DNA of 10,218 nucleotides from Palsa-504 sp050013055 (GCA_050013055.1 JBEKGC010000237.1:1-10218), one strand, 5' to 3'; positions 1 to 6,656 are shown, counted from the stretch's first letter. The notes: a model not told the origin generated them from the letters alone. Translations and numbers: made by a program.

Positions 1-86
1 ACCCGGTCACGGTCCTTCAGCCGATTCTCAAAACCGACCAGATGACGCTCGTGCCTGACCGGCTCGCGCATGCTCGCGACCCCTTT

Positions 87-130
87 CTATACCTGTGTAT
101 AGACGACCATACCCGACTACAAGTATATGG
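87..130. promoter_or_regulatory. A/T-rich palindromes; possible GntR-family operator
   Basis: Bases 87-102 form CTATAC-ctgt-GTATAG, 6-bp arms with a 4-base centre. Bases 97-104 read GTATAGAC, which fits the GTmTAkAC core known for HutC-subfamily GntR repressors. A second, weaker inverted pair lies at 107-111 (CCATA) and 126-130 (TATGG). A/T-rich palindromes stand out in this G/C-rich DNA and would suit a regulator-controlled promoter. No clear gene follows immediately, so the target is unknown. The regulator family is an inference from the consensus alone. Confidence 0.3.
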
Positions 131-164
131 CGGGGTGAATTCGATCGGCTCGCCTCTCCTCTCT

Positions 165-179
165 CCCGTAATCTACGGG
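165..179. repeat. Short inverted repeat (CCCGTA-atc-TACGGG)
   Basis: A perfect 6-bp inverted repeat with a 3-base loop lies just downstream of the A/T-rich palindromes. It could be a small hairpin or a protein-binding site. No gene or T-tract is attached to it, so no function is assigned. Confidence 0.3.
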
Positions 180-529
180 ACAGGTGAGGGTGAAGGCACA
201 GCGGCAAGTCAATGCACTCGCAGATACGCCCATGACCTGGAAGAACAGCGCCGAATATTTGTCGGCGTCGGGTGGAGGTCGCCGTCAGCTGATCGCGCGC
301 AGATCGTGCCGTTCTGGGCGATCAAGGACTCAGAGGGCAGATCCTCCGGTGTCTGCCTCGGCCCGAGCAGTTACCAGCGCCCCTACGTCGGAACGGCCAG
401 CGGCGTAACGCGCCCGGTCCTCAGCCCGGCCTGGTTGATCTGCCGCTAGCCGCCGGTGACGAGCTTAGTGGAGGGCAAGTGTATTAACCATCATACCGGT
501 AGATAAACTAGACATGAAATGTACTGTGA

Positions 530-867
530 ACGCTCGAGATCCGGGTTCAGTTGCAGGGAGGAACGGTACGTGTTCCCCTATCGGCCCCCGCCGGTGCTGG
601 TGCCTCGCCCGCTGCGGTTGACCGTGAACGAGCGGGTCGACAAGGAAGGCAACGTACGTAGCCGCTCGACGAAGCGAAGGTGCTTGCCGCCGCCGAGCGC
701 TTCCGTGACGCCGGAGTGGGGCGATCGCAGTCTGCTTCCTCTGGTAGTTCCTGTCGCCCAGGCACGAGCGCCGCGCCGCCGACATCCTGCGCGAGGCACT
801 CCAGGGTGTCTATGTCAGCGCCTCGTTCGAGGTGCTGCCCCGAATCCGGAAGTACAACCGCGTGGTC
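530..867 (+). pseudogene. Decayed fragment of hydantoinase A / acetone-carboxylase-type gene
   Basis: Three consecutive pieces in three frames read like one internal stretch of a HyuA-family protein (ATP-dependent hydantoinase or ketone carboxylase, the actin-fold ATPase-like subunit). Frame of 555-656: LVPRPLRLTVNERVDKEGNV, like the family's LVPRRLR..V.ER.D..G. Frame of 662-720: PLDEAKVLAAAERFRDAGV. Frame of 721-867: AIAVCFL, a TAG at 745-747, then HERRAADILREALQGVYVSA and FEVLPRIRKYNR. The pieces join smoothly if single bases are restored near 656-661 and 718-721. Bases 531-545 (a possible LEI before an Arg) may be a further piece in another frame. Full-length HyuA has roughly 650-700 residues; only about 110 remain, without the N-terminal ATP-binding part or the C-terminal half. 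The gene is dead. Its neighbour on the right is a CoA ligase, a pairing known for acetophenone carboxylase plus benzoylacetate-CoA ligase, but a functional link here is only an inference. Confidence 0.75.
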
Positions 868-1044
868 CGTATTCGGAAATCGTGTGGTGGAAGCGGGCTG
901 GGCCGCGCACCGCGTGAGCGCCACGGTGCTAAAAGCACACATCGCGGCGGAGAGGGATAAACGTTGGGAGAAGATAAACAGGAGTGGCGGAGGCCTAACT
1001 CGGCGAACGAAGTGACCCGTAGGTAGGCCCCGGGCCAGACTTGC

Positions 1045-1058
1045 GCGGCTTTAGCCGC
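1045..1058. promoter_or_regulatory. Perfect palindrome upstream of the CoA ligase
   Basis: GCGGCT-TT-AGCCGC is a perfect inverted repeat with 6-bp arms, centred about 58 bases before the ligase start codon. The position fits an operator or a small leader hairpin. No -35/-10 pair could be assigned with confidence around it. Confidence 0.35.
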
Positions 1059-1090
1059 AGTACGAGCGACGGCCAGACAATCAAGATAAT

Positions 1091-1096
1091 AGGAGG
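1091..1096 (+). promoter_or_regulatory. Shine-Dalgarno AGGAGG for the CoA ligase
   Basis: AGGAGG lies in an A/T-rich stretch and is followed after 13 bases by ATG at 1110. The spacing is a little long, but this is a near-consensus ribosome binding site, and the in-frame sequence before it (from 1041) shows no family similarity. It therefore decides for the start at 1110. Confidence 0.6.
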
Positions 1097-1109
1097 ATAC
1101 GTCGTTAGT

Positions 1110-2432
1110 ATGAGTAAATATTGGGACGAAGCACTGGAGACCGCGCCGCGCAAGGTGCTGGAGCAGAGACAGCTTGGCGACCTGAAGGAGATCGTGCAGT
1201 TTGCATACGACCACGCGCCGTACTACAAAAGGTCATTTGACGATGCCGGCGTGAAGCCGTCGGACGTCCAGGGCCTGAAAGACATTGAGCGCTTTCCGTT
1301 CATCAATAAGAAGACGCAACGCGACTCGCAGGGCGTCGGCTCTTTCCTCGGCGAACTTGCGGCCGTCCCCGAAGAGGACGTCATCTTCGTCTCCACCTCG
1401 TCGGGATCGACGGGCGTGCCGACGATGAGCCCGTTCACGAAGAAGGACTTCGACGAGTGGCAGGACGTGGAGAGCCGCCTGTTCTGGATGGCAGGTATGC
1501 GCAAAAACGACCGCTACATCCACGCGCTCAATTTCTCGCTCTACGTCGGCGGGCCCGACGTCATCGGCGCGCAAAACCTCGGCGCGCTCTGCATCTGGGG
1601 CGGCACGCTTCCGTCCGAGCGGCTCATTTTCATCCTCAAGGAATACAAACCCACGGCGATTTGGACCAGCCCGTCTTATGCGTGGCACCTCGGCGAGACC
1701 GCGACGAAGATCGGCGTCGACCCGAAGAAGGACTTTGCCATCAAACGCATCTTCGTCGCGGGCGAGATGGGCGGATCCATCCCCGCGACGCGGCAGGCCA
1801 TCGAGCGACTCTGGGGGGCGGACCTCTACGACTTCTACGGCCTTTCCGACATCTTCGGCGCCTGCGCGGCCATGTGCGAACACCACGACGGCCTGCACAT
1901 CGCGGAGGACCACATCCTGGTCGAGACCGTCGATGTGGACACCGGCGGGATCCTGCCGCCTGGCGAGCGCGGCGAGCTGGTCTACACGACCCTGCGCAAA
2001 CACGCGCGCCCGCTCATCCGCTTCCGCACCGGCGACATCGGCCGGTTCGTGACCGACAAATGTGCGTGCGGCCGCACCCTCGGGCGCATCTACGTCGACG
2101 CCCGCAAGGACGACATGTTCATCGTCTCTGCCGTCAACGTCTATCCCTCCGACATCGAGTTCGTCGTGCGCAGCCTCGAAGGCGTCACGGGCGAGTACCT
2201 CATCCGCATCACCGAGGAAAACTTCACGGCACGATACGAGGTCACGATCGAAAAATCCGATAACAACCCCGAGCCCGACCAGCCTCTCGCGGAGCGGGCT
2301 TCGACTGCCTTGAAAGCACGGATCGGCGTCAAGCCGCAAAAGGTCATCGTGCTGCCCGACGGCTCCATCGAGCGCTCGACGCACAAAGCCAAGCGCATCA
2401 TCGACGAGCGCAAGAAAGAAGGCTCCTCCTGA
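1110..2432 (+). CDS. Phenylacetate-CoA-ligase-family (PaaK-like) acyl-CoA ligase
   Basis: Member of the ANL (AMP-forming) superfamily: it activates a carboxylic acid with ATP to the acyl-adenylate and transfers it to CoA. The 440-residue length matches PaaK-type ligases. Visible motifs, in order: phosphate-binding loop STSSGSTGVPT (residues 95-105); YGLSD (243-247); RFRTGDIGRF (304-313); a CACGR segment (318-322), as in PaaK proteins; DDMFIVSAVNVYPSDIE (334-350), where the C-terminal domain begins; and STHKAKR near the end, where K426 or K428 is the expected catalytic lysine. The family acts in the cytoplasm on aryl or related acids; the substrate cannot be read from the sequence. The gene is intact and apparently monocistronic. 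It uses more Lys codons and more AAA/GAA than its neighbours, and its 5' leader is A/T-rich, which suggests separate acquisition. A link with the decayed HyuA fragment upstream (ketone carboxylation followed by CoA ligation) is an inference. Confidence 0.9.
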   Translation: MSKYWDEALETAPRKVLEQRQLGDLKEIVQFAYDHAPYYKRSFDDAGVKPSDVQGLKDIERFPFINKKTQRDSQGVGSFLGELAAVPEEDVIFVSTSSGSTGVPTMSPFTKKDFDEWQDVESRLFWMAGMRKNDRYIHALNFSLYVGGPDVIGAQNLGALCIWGGTLPSERLIFILKEYKPTAIWTSPSYAWHLGETATKIGVDPKKDFAIKRIFVAGEMGGSIPATRQAIERLWGADLYDFYGLSDIFGACAAMCEHHDGLHIAEDHILVETVDVDTGGILPPGERGELVYTTLRKHARPLIRFRTGDIGRFVTDKCACGRTLGRIYVDARKDDMFIVSAVNVYPSDIEFVVRSLEGVTGEYLIRITEENFTARYEVTIEKSDNNPEPDQPLAERASTALKARIGVKPQKVIVLPDGSIERSTHKAKRIIDERKKEGSS

Positions 2433-2460
2433 GCGGGTAGCCGTCCGGTGCGGTTGACAG

Positions 2461-2597
2461 CCTGCCTCGGGAGCGGCCGGAGGGGTGCGCCGGGATGCTG
2501 GGACTGGAACGGGTCACTGGCAGCCACCACGTAATGCGGCATGCAGACGGCCGGCATGTGAGCGTTCCAGTCATGGAACCCGGCCGCTCCCGGCAGG
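2461..2597. repeat. 137-bp nested inverted repeat downstream of the CoA ligase
   Basis: The outer arms are CCTGCC (2461-2466) plus GGGAGCGGCCGG (2469-2480), pairing with CCGGCCGCTCCC (2580-2591) plus GGCAGG (2592-2597). That gives 18 base pairs with one 2-base bulge. An inner arm GACTGGAAC (2502-2510) pairs with GTTCCAGTC (2564-2572). It starts 28 bases after the ligase stop codon. As RNA it would fold into a long two-storey hairpin. It could be a strong transcription end structure, a small non-autonomous mobile element with terminal inverted repeats, or a structured RNA. No T-tract and no clear target-site duplication were seen. Confidence 0.7.
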
Positions 2598-2618
2598 GAC
2601 GCTCGCAGCGATCTGCCG
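2591..2618. repeat. Compact hairpin overlapping the right arm of the long inverted repeat
   Basis: CGGCAG (2591-2596) pairs with CTGCCG (2613-2618), and inside it CGCT (2600-2603) pairs with AGCG (2607-2610) around a 3-base loop. It shares bases with the right arm of the 137-bp inverted repeat, so the two folds exclude each other. No T-run follows, so a simple intrinsic terminator is not obvious. Confidence 0.5.
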
Positions 2619-2723
2619 TCAGGTCGGCCGCACCGCGAGCGAGCCGCGCGAACTTCTGTAAAGCAACCGAACCATCTGTGTCATTATCGTTTTGCACGGT
2701 GGCGTATAGCTGCATTGGCATAC

Positions 2724-2831
2724 ATGGCTGTTGAGCTGGTTAAACAGCTGGCGGATTGGCTTAGGGGCGCGGGCATTGCCACCCCGGCGCCGCTGGCATC
2801 CCGCTCAGGATCCACGTCGCGGACGCGGTAG
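2724..2831 (+). CDS. Possible 35-residue leader ORF before the nucleotidyltransferase pair
   Basis: An ATG at 2724 opens a 35-codon frame ending with TAG at 2829-2831, three bases before the ATG of the next gene. The product begins MAVELVKQLADWLRGAGI, a short possible amphipathic helix, and ends in a Ser/Arg-rich tail. The tight spacing would suit translational coupling. However, no Shine-Dalgarno sequence precedes it and I recognise no family. It may be chance or the remnant of a longer gene. Confidence 0.2.
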   Translation: MAVELVKQLADWLRGAGIATPAPLASRSGSTSRTR

Positions 2832-2834
2832 AAG

Positions 2835-3242
2835 ATGAGCCGCGTTCGCTACTCTGTGGTGGTGGGTTACCAGCCGATGAGCCTTGCCGAGCTTGCTCGC
2901 TTCATCACGGTCGAGCCGGACTTCGACACGCGATGGCGGCTGGTCGTGGAGTTCCTGAAGGAGTATCACCGGGAGCCGGCCGGGGCGCGTCAGCGTCTGC
3001 TCGCGGATGCGCCGGGGCCGACTGACGATGAGCGCTGGGATGTGCTCTTCGCAGGGATTGCTGAGCACCTTGCCATGCGAGATGGCAAGGATGCCCCGGG
3101 GTGGTCGGCATCGCGCGGGCTGCGGCGCTTCTGGTTCCCGTTCGACACCCCAGGCGCGCGCGCGCAAGCGCTCGTGCATGCTCCCGCCGCGTTCCGCAAG
3201 CGGGGCGTATTCGTCGCCGACTACGAGATCGACGCCGCGTGA
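2835..3242 (+). CDS. Small protein paired with DUF6036 nucleotidyltransferase (candidate toxin-antitoxin partner)
   Basis: A soluble 135-residue protein with no signal peptide or membrane segment. A second in-frame ATG at 2877 would give 121 residues beginning MSLAELARFI; I regard that as an equally likely start, because the first 14 residues look unrelated to the rest. Recognisable stretches are the EPDFDTRWRLVVEFLKEY helix and a C-terminal LVHAPAAFRKRGVFVADYEI segment. I recall this kind of protein directly upstream of DUF6036 nucleotidyltransferase genes in actinobacteria; it has no assigned function. Its TGA (3240-3242) overlaps the GTG start of the next gene (3239), so the two are almost surely co-translated. 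By analogy with AbiE-type and other nucleotidyltransferase systems it may be the antitoxin or adaptor, but no winged helix-turn-helix of the AbiEi kind is visible. Confidence 0.7.
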   Translation: MSRVRYSVVVGYQPMSLAELARFITVEPDFDTRWRLVVEFLKEYHREPAGARQRLLADAPGPTDDERWDVLFAGIAEHLAMRDGKDAPGWSASRGLRRFWFPFDTPGARAQALVHAPAAFRKRGVFVADYEIDAA

Positions 3243-3775
3243 GCGATCCCTCGCCACTGCTGGACCGGGCGGCCATCGAGGAGGCATTCCGTCGTCTCGG
3301 CGAACGGCTCGCCAGGCGCGGCGTGGTGGCGGATCTCTACGTATTCGGGGGTGCCGCGATGGCCCTCGCGTACGACTCGCGCAGGGCCACTCGTGACGTC
3401 GATGCCCTCTTCAAGCCGCACGGCATTGTTCTTGAGGAAGCGATGGCTGTGGCAGCCGAACTCGGACTGCCCCGCTGGTGGCTGAACGAGCAGGCCAGTT
3501 CCTATGTCGCGCCTGGCGGGGACTCGGCGGCCTCCCGGGTATTCGACCACCCGGGTCTTCGTGTCTTCGCCGCCTCTGCCGAGCATCTCCTGGCCATGAA
3601 AGCGCTCGCAGCCCGGCCCCGTGACGCGGAAGACATCCGGCAACTCGCGCAAGTGCTCGACCTGCACACCGCCGATGACGTCCTCGCCTCGGTGCGCGAG
3701 ATCTTCCCCGAAGAGGAACCACCCGCACGGCTCGGGCTCCTCCTGAAGGACATCTTCTCCGACCGGGACGGATGA
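3239..3775 (+). CDS. DUF6036-type nucleotidyltransferase (candidate toxin)
   Basis: 178 residues starting at a GTG that overlaps the previous stop by four bases. Residues 33-57 carry the minimal nucleotidyltransferase signature: LYVFGGAAM with G37-G38, followed by TRDVDALF with the metal-binding pair D53 and D55. Downstream, SAEHLLAMKALAARPRDAEDI (about 113-133) is the helix conserved in AbiEii/DUF6036-like proteins and supplies further charged residues. Members of this fold transfer nucleotides to RNA, protein or small molecules. Several relatives act as toxins or phage-defence effectors by modifying tRNA, while others modify antibiotics. The overlapping small partner gene argues for a two-component module rather than a resistance enzyme. 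The catalytic residues are present, so I expect it to be active. Which partner is toxin and which antitoxin is inferred. Confidence 0.8.
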   Translation: MSDPSPLLDRAAIEEAFRRLGERLARRGVVADLYVFGGAAMALAYDSRRATRDVDALFKPHGIVLEEAMAVAAELGLPRWWLNEQASSYVAPGGDSAASRVFDHPGLRVFAASAEHLLAMKALAARPRDAEDIRQLAQVLDLHTADDVLASVREIFPEEEPPARLGLLLKDIFSDRDG

Positions 3776-3840
3776 GCGGGGTCGCCGCATAACTGACGGC
3801 ATGGCTGAGCATCGCGATCGCCAGCCTGAGCTTCCTGGCC

Positions 3841-6126
3841 GTGCCGAGCCTGCTGAACGCCGCCATGAACCGCCAGATCGCCGAGAGCCACCTGAACGAC
3901 GTCGGGATATCCACCAGCACCCTTGACCTGAGCCCGGCACAGCTCCGCGCGCTGGGCCACCTACCGGGCGTCGCCGCGGTCAGCCCGGCCGTAGGCTACG
4001 CCACTACTGTGGCCTCCGCCGACGGCCCCCAGGACGTCGAGATCGCCGGCACCGCGCTGGCGTCTGCCCCGGTCAACACGGTCGCGCTGTTCACCGGCCG
4101 ACTCCCCGGGCCGGCCGAGGTGCTGGCCGACGCGGGCAACGCCCGGGCCACCGGCTTCGCCGTCCCCAATGGCGGCACGATCGACGTTCGGGCCGCCACC
4201 GGCAGGCTGGTGCGGCTGCGGGTCAGCGGTACCGGCCTGAATCTGGACGCGACCCCTGGCGCGAACGGCTCGGGCACGCCGGTCTTCTACGCCCCGACGG
4301 CCACGGTGCAGGCACTGCGCGGCGCCCGCGGTTACAACTACCTGGGGTTCCGGCTCAGCGACGACAGCACCGCCGCGCAGTCCCGGGTGATCACCGAGGT
4401 GCGCGCCTACCTGACCGCGCAGACCGGATCGGACCCGATAACGTCGCTACCCGCCGTCCGGGCCCCCGGGCAGTGGCCAGGCCAGTCCGGGTTCAGCCAC
4501 ATCATGGCGCTGCTGTACATCATCACGATCCTGGCCTTCGGCTCCGCCCTGTTCCTTATCGCCGCCACGATGAACACCCTCATCGCCGAGCAGGCCAGCG
4601 AGATCGCCATCCTCAAGACGCTCGGCGGCCGACGGCGGCAGATCGCCGGCATCACCCTGCGCACCGCGGCGATGCTCGGCGCGGCCGTGGGCACCATCCT
4701 GGGCATCGCCATCGCCTACCTGCTGACGCAGTACTTCGCCGAAAAGCTCATCGACGTGTCGTTCGGCTTCGGGATCGCCACCGGGGTCGTCGTGGCCAGC
4801 CTCGTACTCGGCCCGGCGCTCGCCGCCGCCTCGTCGCTGCCCGCCCTGCGCCGCGCGCTGCGCAGGCCCGTGGCCGAGACCCTGGCCGGCACGGGCACCA
4901 GCGGATACGGCTCCGGCCGGCTCGACCGCCTGGCCGTGCGCAGCGGCCTGCTGTCCGGCACCGAGGTTCCCGGCAGCGTGCGGATGGGAGTCCGTAACGT
5001 CCTGCGGCAAAAGCGCCGCAGCGCAGCCACGATCGCGCAGGTCGCCGTGGCCGCCGGGCTCGCGATCTCCTTCCTTGCCCTCGGCCAGTCGGTAACCGCC
5101 GTCATCAGCCAGACCGTCGGCCTGCTGCACTTCAGCTTCAGCACCGGGGAGGCAACGGGCCACGGCGCGCAGCCGTTTACCAGCCAGGCGCTCGGCGTCG
5201 CGGCCTCGACACCTGCCGTCACGGGAGCTGAGCCCGTCGAGACCAGCTCGGTGCAGTACAACGGGCAGGACTACGTGGCGTGGGGCCTGGGCACGCGCCC
5301 CTTCTACGACTACCGGCTGAACGCGGGCCACTGGTTCAGCACGGCGGATACCGCCGCGGACGCCCGTACCGCCATCCCGCCGGTGGTGCTCGGCCCCGCC
5401 GTCGCGCGCATCACCGGCGCCCGGGTCGGGCAGACCCTCACCCTGACCATGGCCGCGGGACCCACCGGGGTCCGCGTCATCGGGATCGACTCCGGCCAGC
5501 TCAACGCGGGCGACACCATCTACTTCCCGCTGCCGGTGCTGGAACGACTGGACGGCGACCCTGGCGCCGCGAACTCGATCTGGCTCGCCACCGCCAGTTC
5601 CGACCATGCCGCCATCGACCGGGCGACCACCGCTACCGCGAACCGGCTGGCCGCAGCCGGGTACCCGGTCAGCACCACGGAGATCTACGTTACCGAGGCG
5701 CAGATCACTGCCGCTGATACCTCGATCCTCACCATCGTGGAGATCCTGGGCCTGGTGGTGGTGGCCATCATGCTCATGGGACTGGTCAGCGGGCTCAGCA
5801 CGGGCGTCCTCGAGCGCACCCGCGAGGTCGGGATCCTGCGCTGCCTGGGCGCCCGGGCCCGCCAGATCCGCAGGGTGTTCAGCGCAGAGGCGGTGGCCCT
5901 GGCCGTCGTCGGCTGGGCGTTCGGAGTCCTGGTCGGCTGGCTGCTCTACGAGGGTCTGCTGACGCTGTTGCTCCACAATGCCGACATCAGCCTCCCGCAG
6001 GAATTCCCGCTGGCCATCCCGCTGATCACGCTCGCCGGCGTCCTCGTGCTCACCCTCCTCGTCATCCGCGGGCCGCTGCGCCGCGCCACCCGGATCCAGC
6101 CCGGCACGGCCCTCCGGTACCAGTGA
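3841..6126 (+). CDS. FtsX/MacB-type ABC transporter permease, N-terminally truncated
   Basis: Large integral membrane protein with two FtsX-like domains. The extracytoplasmic region after the first helix (residues about 10-215) is followed by FtsX domain 1 (about 218-346), containing EIAILKTLGGRRRQI. A central helix lies near 395-422, a second extracytoplasmic region near 430-620, and FtsX domain 2 (about 622-761) contains EVGILRCLGARARQI and ends PGTALRYQ. These permeases pair with an ABC ATPase to move lipids or peptides or to drive envelope remodelling. The reading frame continues upstream to 3793 as LTAWLSIAIASLSFLAV, the rest of the first membrane helix, but TAA at 3790-3792 blocks it and the usual basic cytoplasmic N-terminus is missing. 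GTG at 3841 is only the first standard start left in frame, without a clear ribosome binding site. The gene is probably non-functional, although 761 codons are uninterrupted. Its stop overlaps the ATG of an ATPase remnant (TGATG). Confidence 0.85.
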   Translation: MPSLLNAAMNRQIAESHLNDVGISTSTLDLSPAQLRALGHLPGVAAVSPAVGYATTVASADGPQDVEIAGTALASAPVNTVALFTGRLPGPAEVLADAGNARATGFAVPNGGTIDVRAATGRLVRLRVSGTGLNLDATPGANGSGTPVFYAPTATVQALRGARGYNYLGFRLSDDSTAAQSRVITEVRAYLTAQTGSDPITSLPAVRAPGQWPGQSGFSHIMALLYIITILAFGSALFLIAATMNTLIAEQASEIAILKTLGGRRRQIAGITLRTAAMLGAAVGTILGIAIAYLLTQYFAEKLIDVSFGFGIATGVVVASLVLGPALAAASSLPALRRALRRPVAETLAGTGTSGYGSGRLDRLAVRSGLLSGTEVPGSVRMGVRNVLRQKRRSAATIAQVAVAAGLAISFLALGQSVTAVISQTVGLLHFSFSTGEATGHGAQPFTSQALGVAASTPAVTGAEPVETSSVQYNGQDYVAWGLGTRPFYDYRLNAGHWFSTADTAADARTAIPPVVLGPAVARITGARVGQTLTLTMAAGPTGVRVIGIDSGQLNAGDTIYFPLPVLERLDGDPGAANSIWLATASSDHAAIDRATTATANRLAAAGYPVSTTEIYVTEAQITAADTSILTIVEILGLVVVAIMLMGLVSGLSTGVLERTREVGILRCLGARARQIRRVFSAEAVALAVVGWAFGVLVGWLLYEGLLTLLLHNADISLPQEFPLAIPLITLAGVLVLTLLVIRGPLRRATRIQPGTALRYQ

Positions 6127-6241
6127 TGACCTCCCAGGGCGCCCGGCGCTGTCCGTCCATGGCCTGAGCAAGCGCTCCGGTGCCGGGTCGCGTTTCGAAA
6201 ACGTCACCTTTGACGTCGGCTACGGCGAGGTCTTCGGGTTG
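6126..6241 (+). pseudogene. N-terminal remnant of the partner ABC transporter ATPase
   Basis: ATG at 6126 overlaps the permease stop (TGATG), the usual coupling in such operons. After about seven codons the frame is lost. Restoring one base near 6141-6146 gives ALSVHGLSKRSGAGSRFENV followed by TFDVGYGEVFGL, the typical beginning of an ABC ATPase up to the strand before Walker A. At 6241, exactly where LGPNGAGKT would be expected, the sequence changes to unrelated DNA; the frame then runs to a TGA at 6278-6280. No Walker A, signature or Walker B motif is left, so the transporter has lost its motor here. A cut at this place points to a deletion or rearrangement breakpoint. Confidence 0.75.
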
Positions 6242-6584
6242 AGGCGGGTCGCAGAACGGGCAAGTGATGGGATTGATTGAGTTGTCGGCGGACTGGACGC
6301 TACCTGCGGTGCGCGGCCGGATCTCCGAGCTGTCCCGGAAACAGCGCGGGTAGTACAGGTCCCGGCTCACGGTCCCGCGCGGTGCCCGCCGCCCGTCCCG
6401 CAGCGTGGCCAATTCACGGACCTCCACGCACACATGCCACTCATCTGGGCCGCACTGCTCTCGAATCGAGCCTGGCAGCCACGGCCACACGCACCGGTCA
6501 CCCCGCTCTTCTGGCCTGTTGCGCGGGTAACGGACCTCTACCGGGTTGTCGTCCGGGGAACCTGCCGTCGTTGTCCTCGTCCAT
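6241..6584 (-). pseudogene. Small conserved hypothetical protein (GPDEW/CFRDSSEIR type), frameshifted and 3'-truncated
   Basis: On the minus strand AAGGAG (6595-6590) precedes ATG at 6584 by five bases, giving MDEDNDG; this frame then ends early. Removing one base near 6560-6565 switches to the frame that reads DDNPVEVRYPRNRPEERGDR, then WPWLPGSIREQCGPDEWHVC and YYPRCFRDSSEIRP. I recall such proteins as short actinobacterial conserved hypotheticals without known function. The frame has no stop before it runs into the antisense of the ABC ATPase remnant at about 6241, so its own 3' end appears lost there. The segment near 6245-6275 contains CPFC, which may be its original tail or foreign sequence. 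It lies 72 bases after the TOPRIM gene on the same strand, as the last gene of that operon. Confidence 0.55.
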
Positions 6585-6656
6585 ATCGGCTCCTTCGAGG
6601 AGCCGCCCGGACAACCTGTGTGGTTATCGCACCCTTGGCGGCGTGCGTCAACGTTG

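Larger units (their letters stand above)
1..529. other. Stretch without a recognisable gene
   Basis: No reading frame here gives a protein I recognise. The frame open from about 42 to 449 and the GTG frame from 184 have no familiar motif and change character along their length, so I treat them as chance frames. The part from about 85 to 180 is A/T-richer than its surroundings and contains short palindromes listed separately, which suggests a former promoter/operator region. The 3' part, from 190 to 440, could be decayed coding sequence, because the downstream hydantoinase fragment is clearly decayed, but I cannot assign a family to it. Confidence 0.5.

Noticed and set aside
42..449. 135-codon frame near the left edge
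   Set aside because: It runs through the A/T-rich palindrome region, has no ribosome binding site and no recognisable motif.
519..917. Continuous 132-codon frame as a real gene
   Set aside because: Only residues about 13-46 match the HyuA-type segment; the match continues in other frames, so the open frame is a by-product of decay.
1233..2384. 383-codon open frame on the minus strand across the CoA ligase
   Set aside because: Composition is Asp/Val/Arg/Ala noise antisense to a gene with all ANL-ligase motifs.
2692..2710. TTGCAC and TATAGC as a promoter before the nucleotidyltransferase pair
   Set aside because: The two hexamers are only 7 bases apart, far from the usual 16-18, and no other -10 fits well.
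4473..4997. Plus-strand frame within the permease
   Set aside because: Arg/His/Pro-rich alternative-frame translation without motifs, typical for out-of-frame reading of GC-rich coding DNA.
4447..6207. 586-codon open frame on the minus strand across the permease gene
   Set aside because: It is a shadow of the high-GC permease frame: low-complexity Gly/Ala/Asp/Arg composition, no domain motifs, and the plus strand gives a coherent two-domain FtsX protein.
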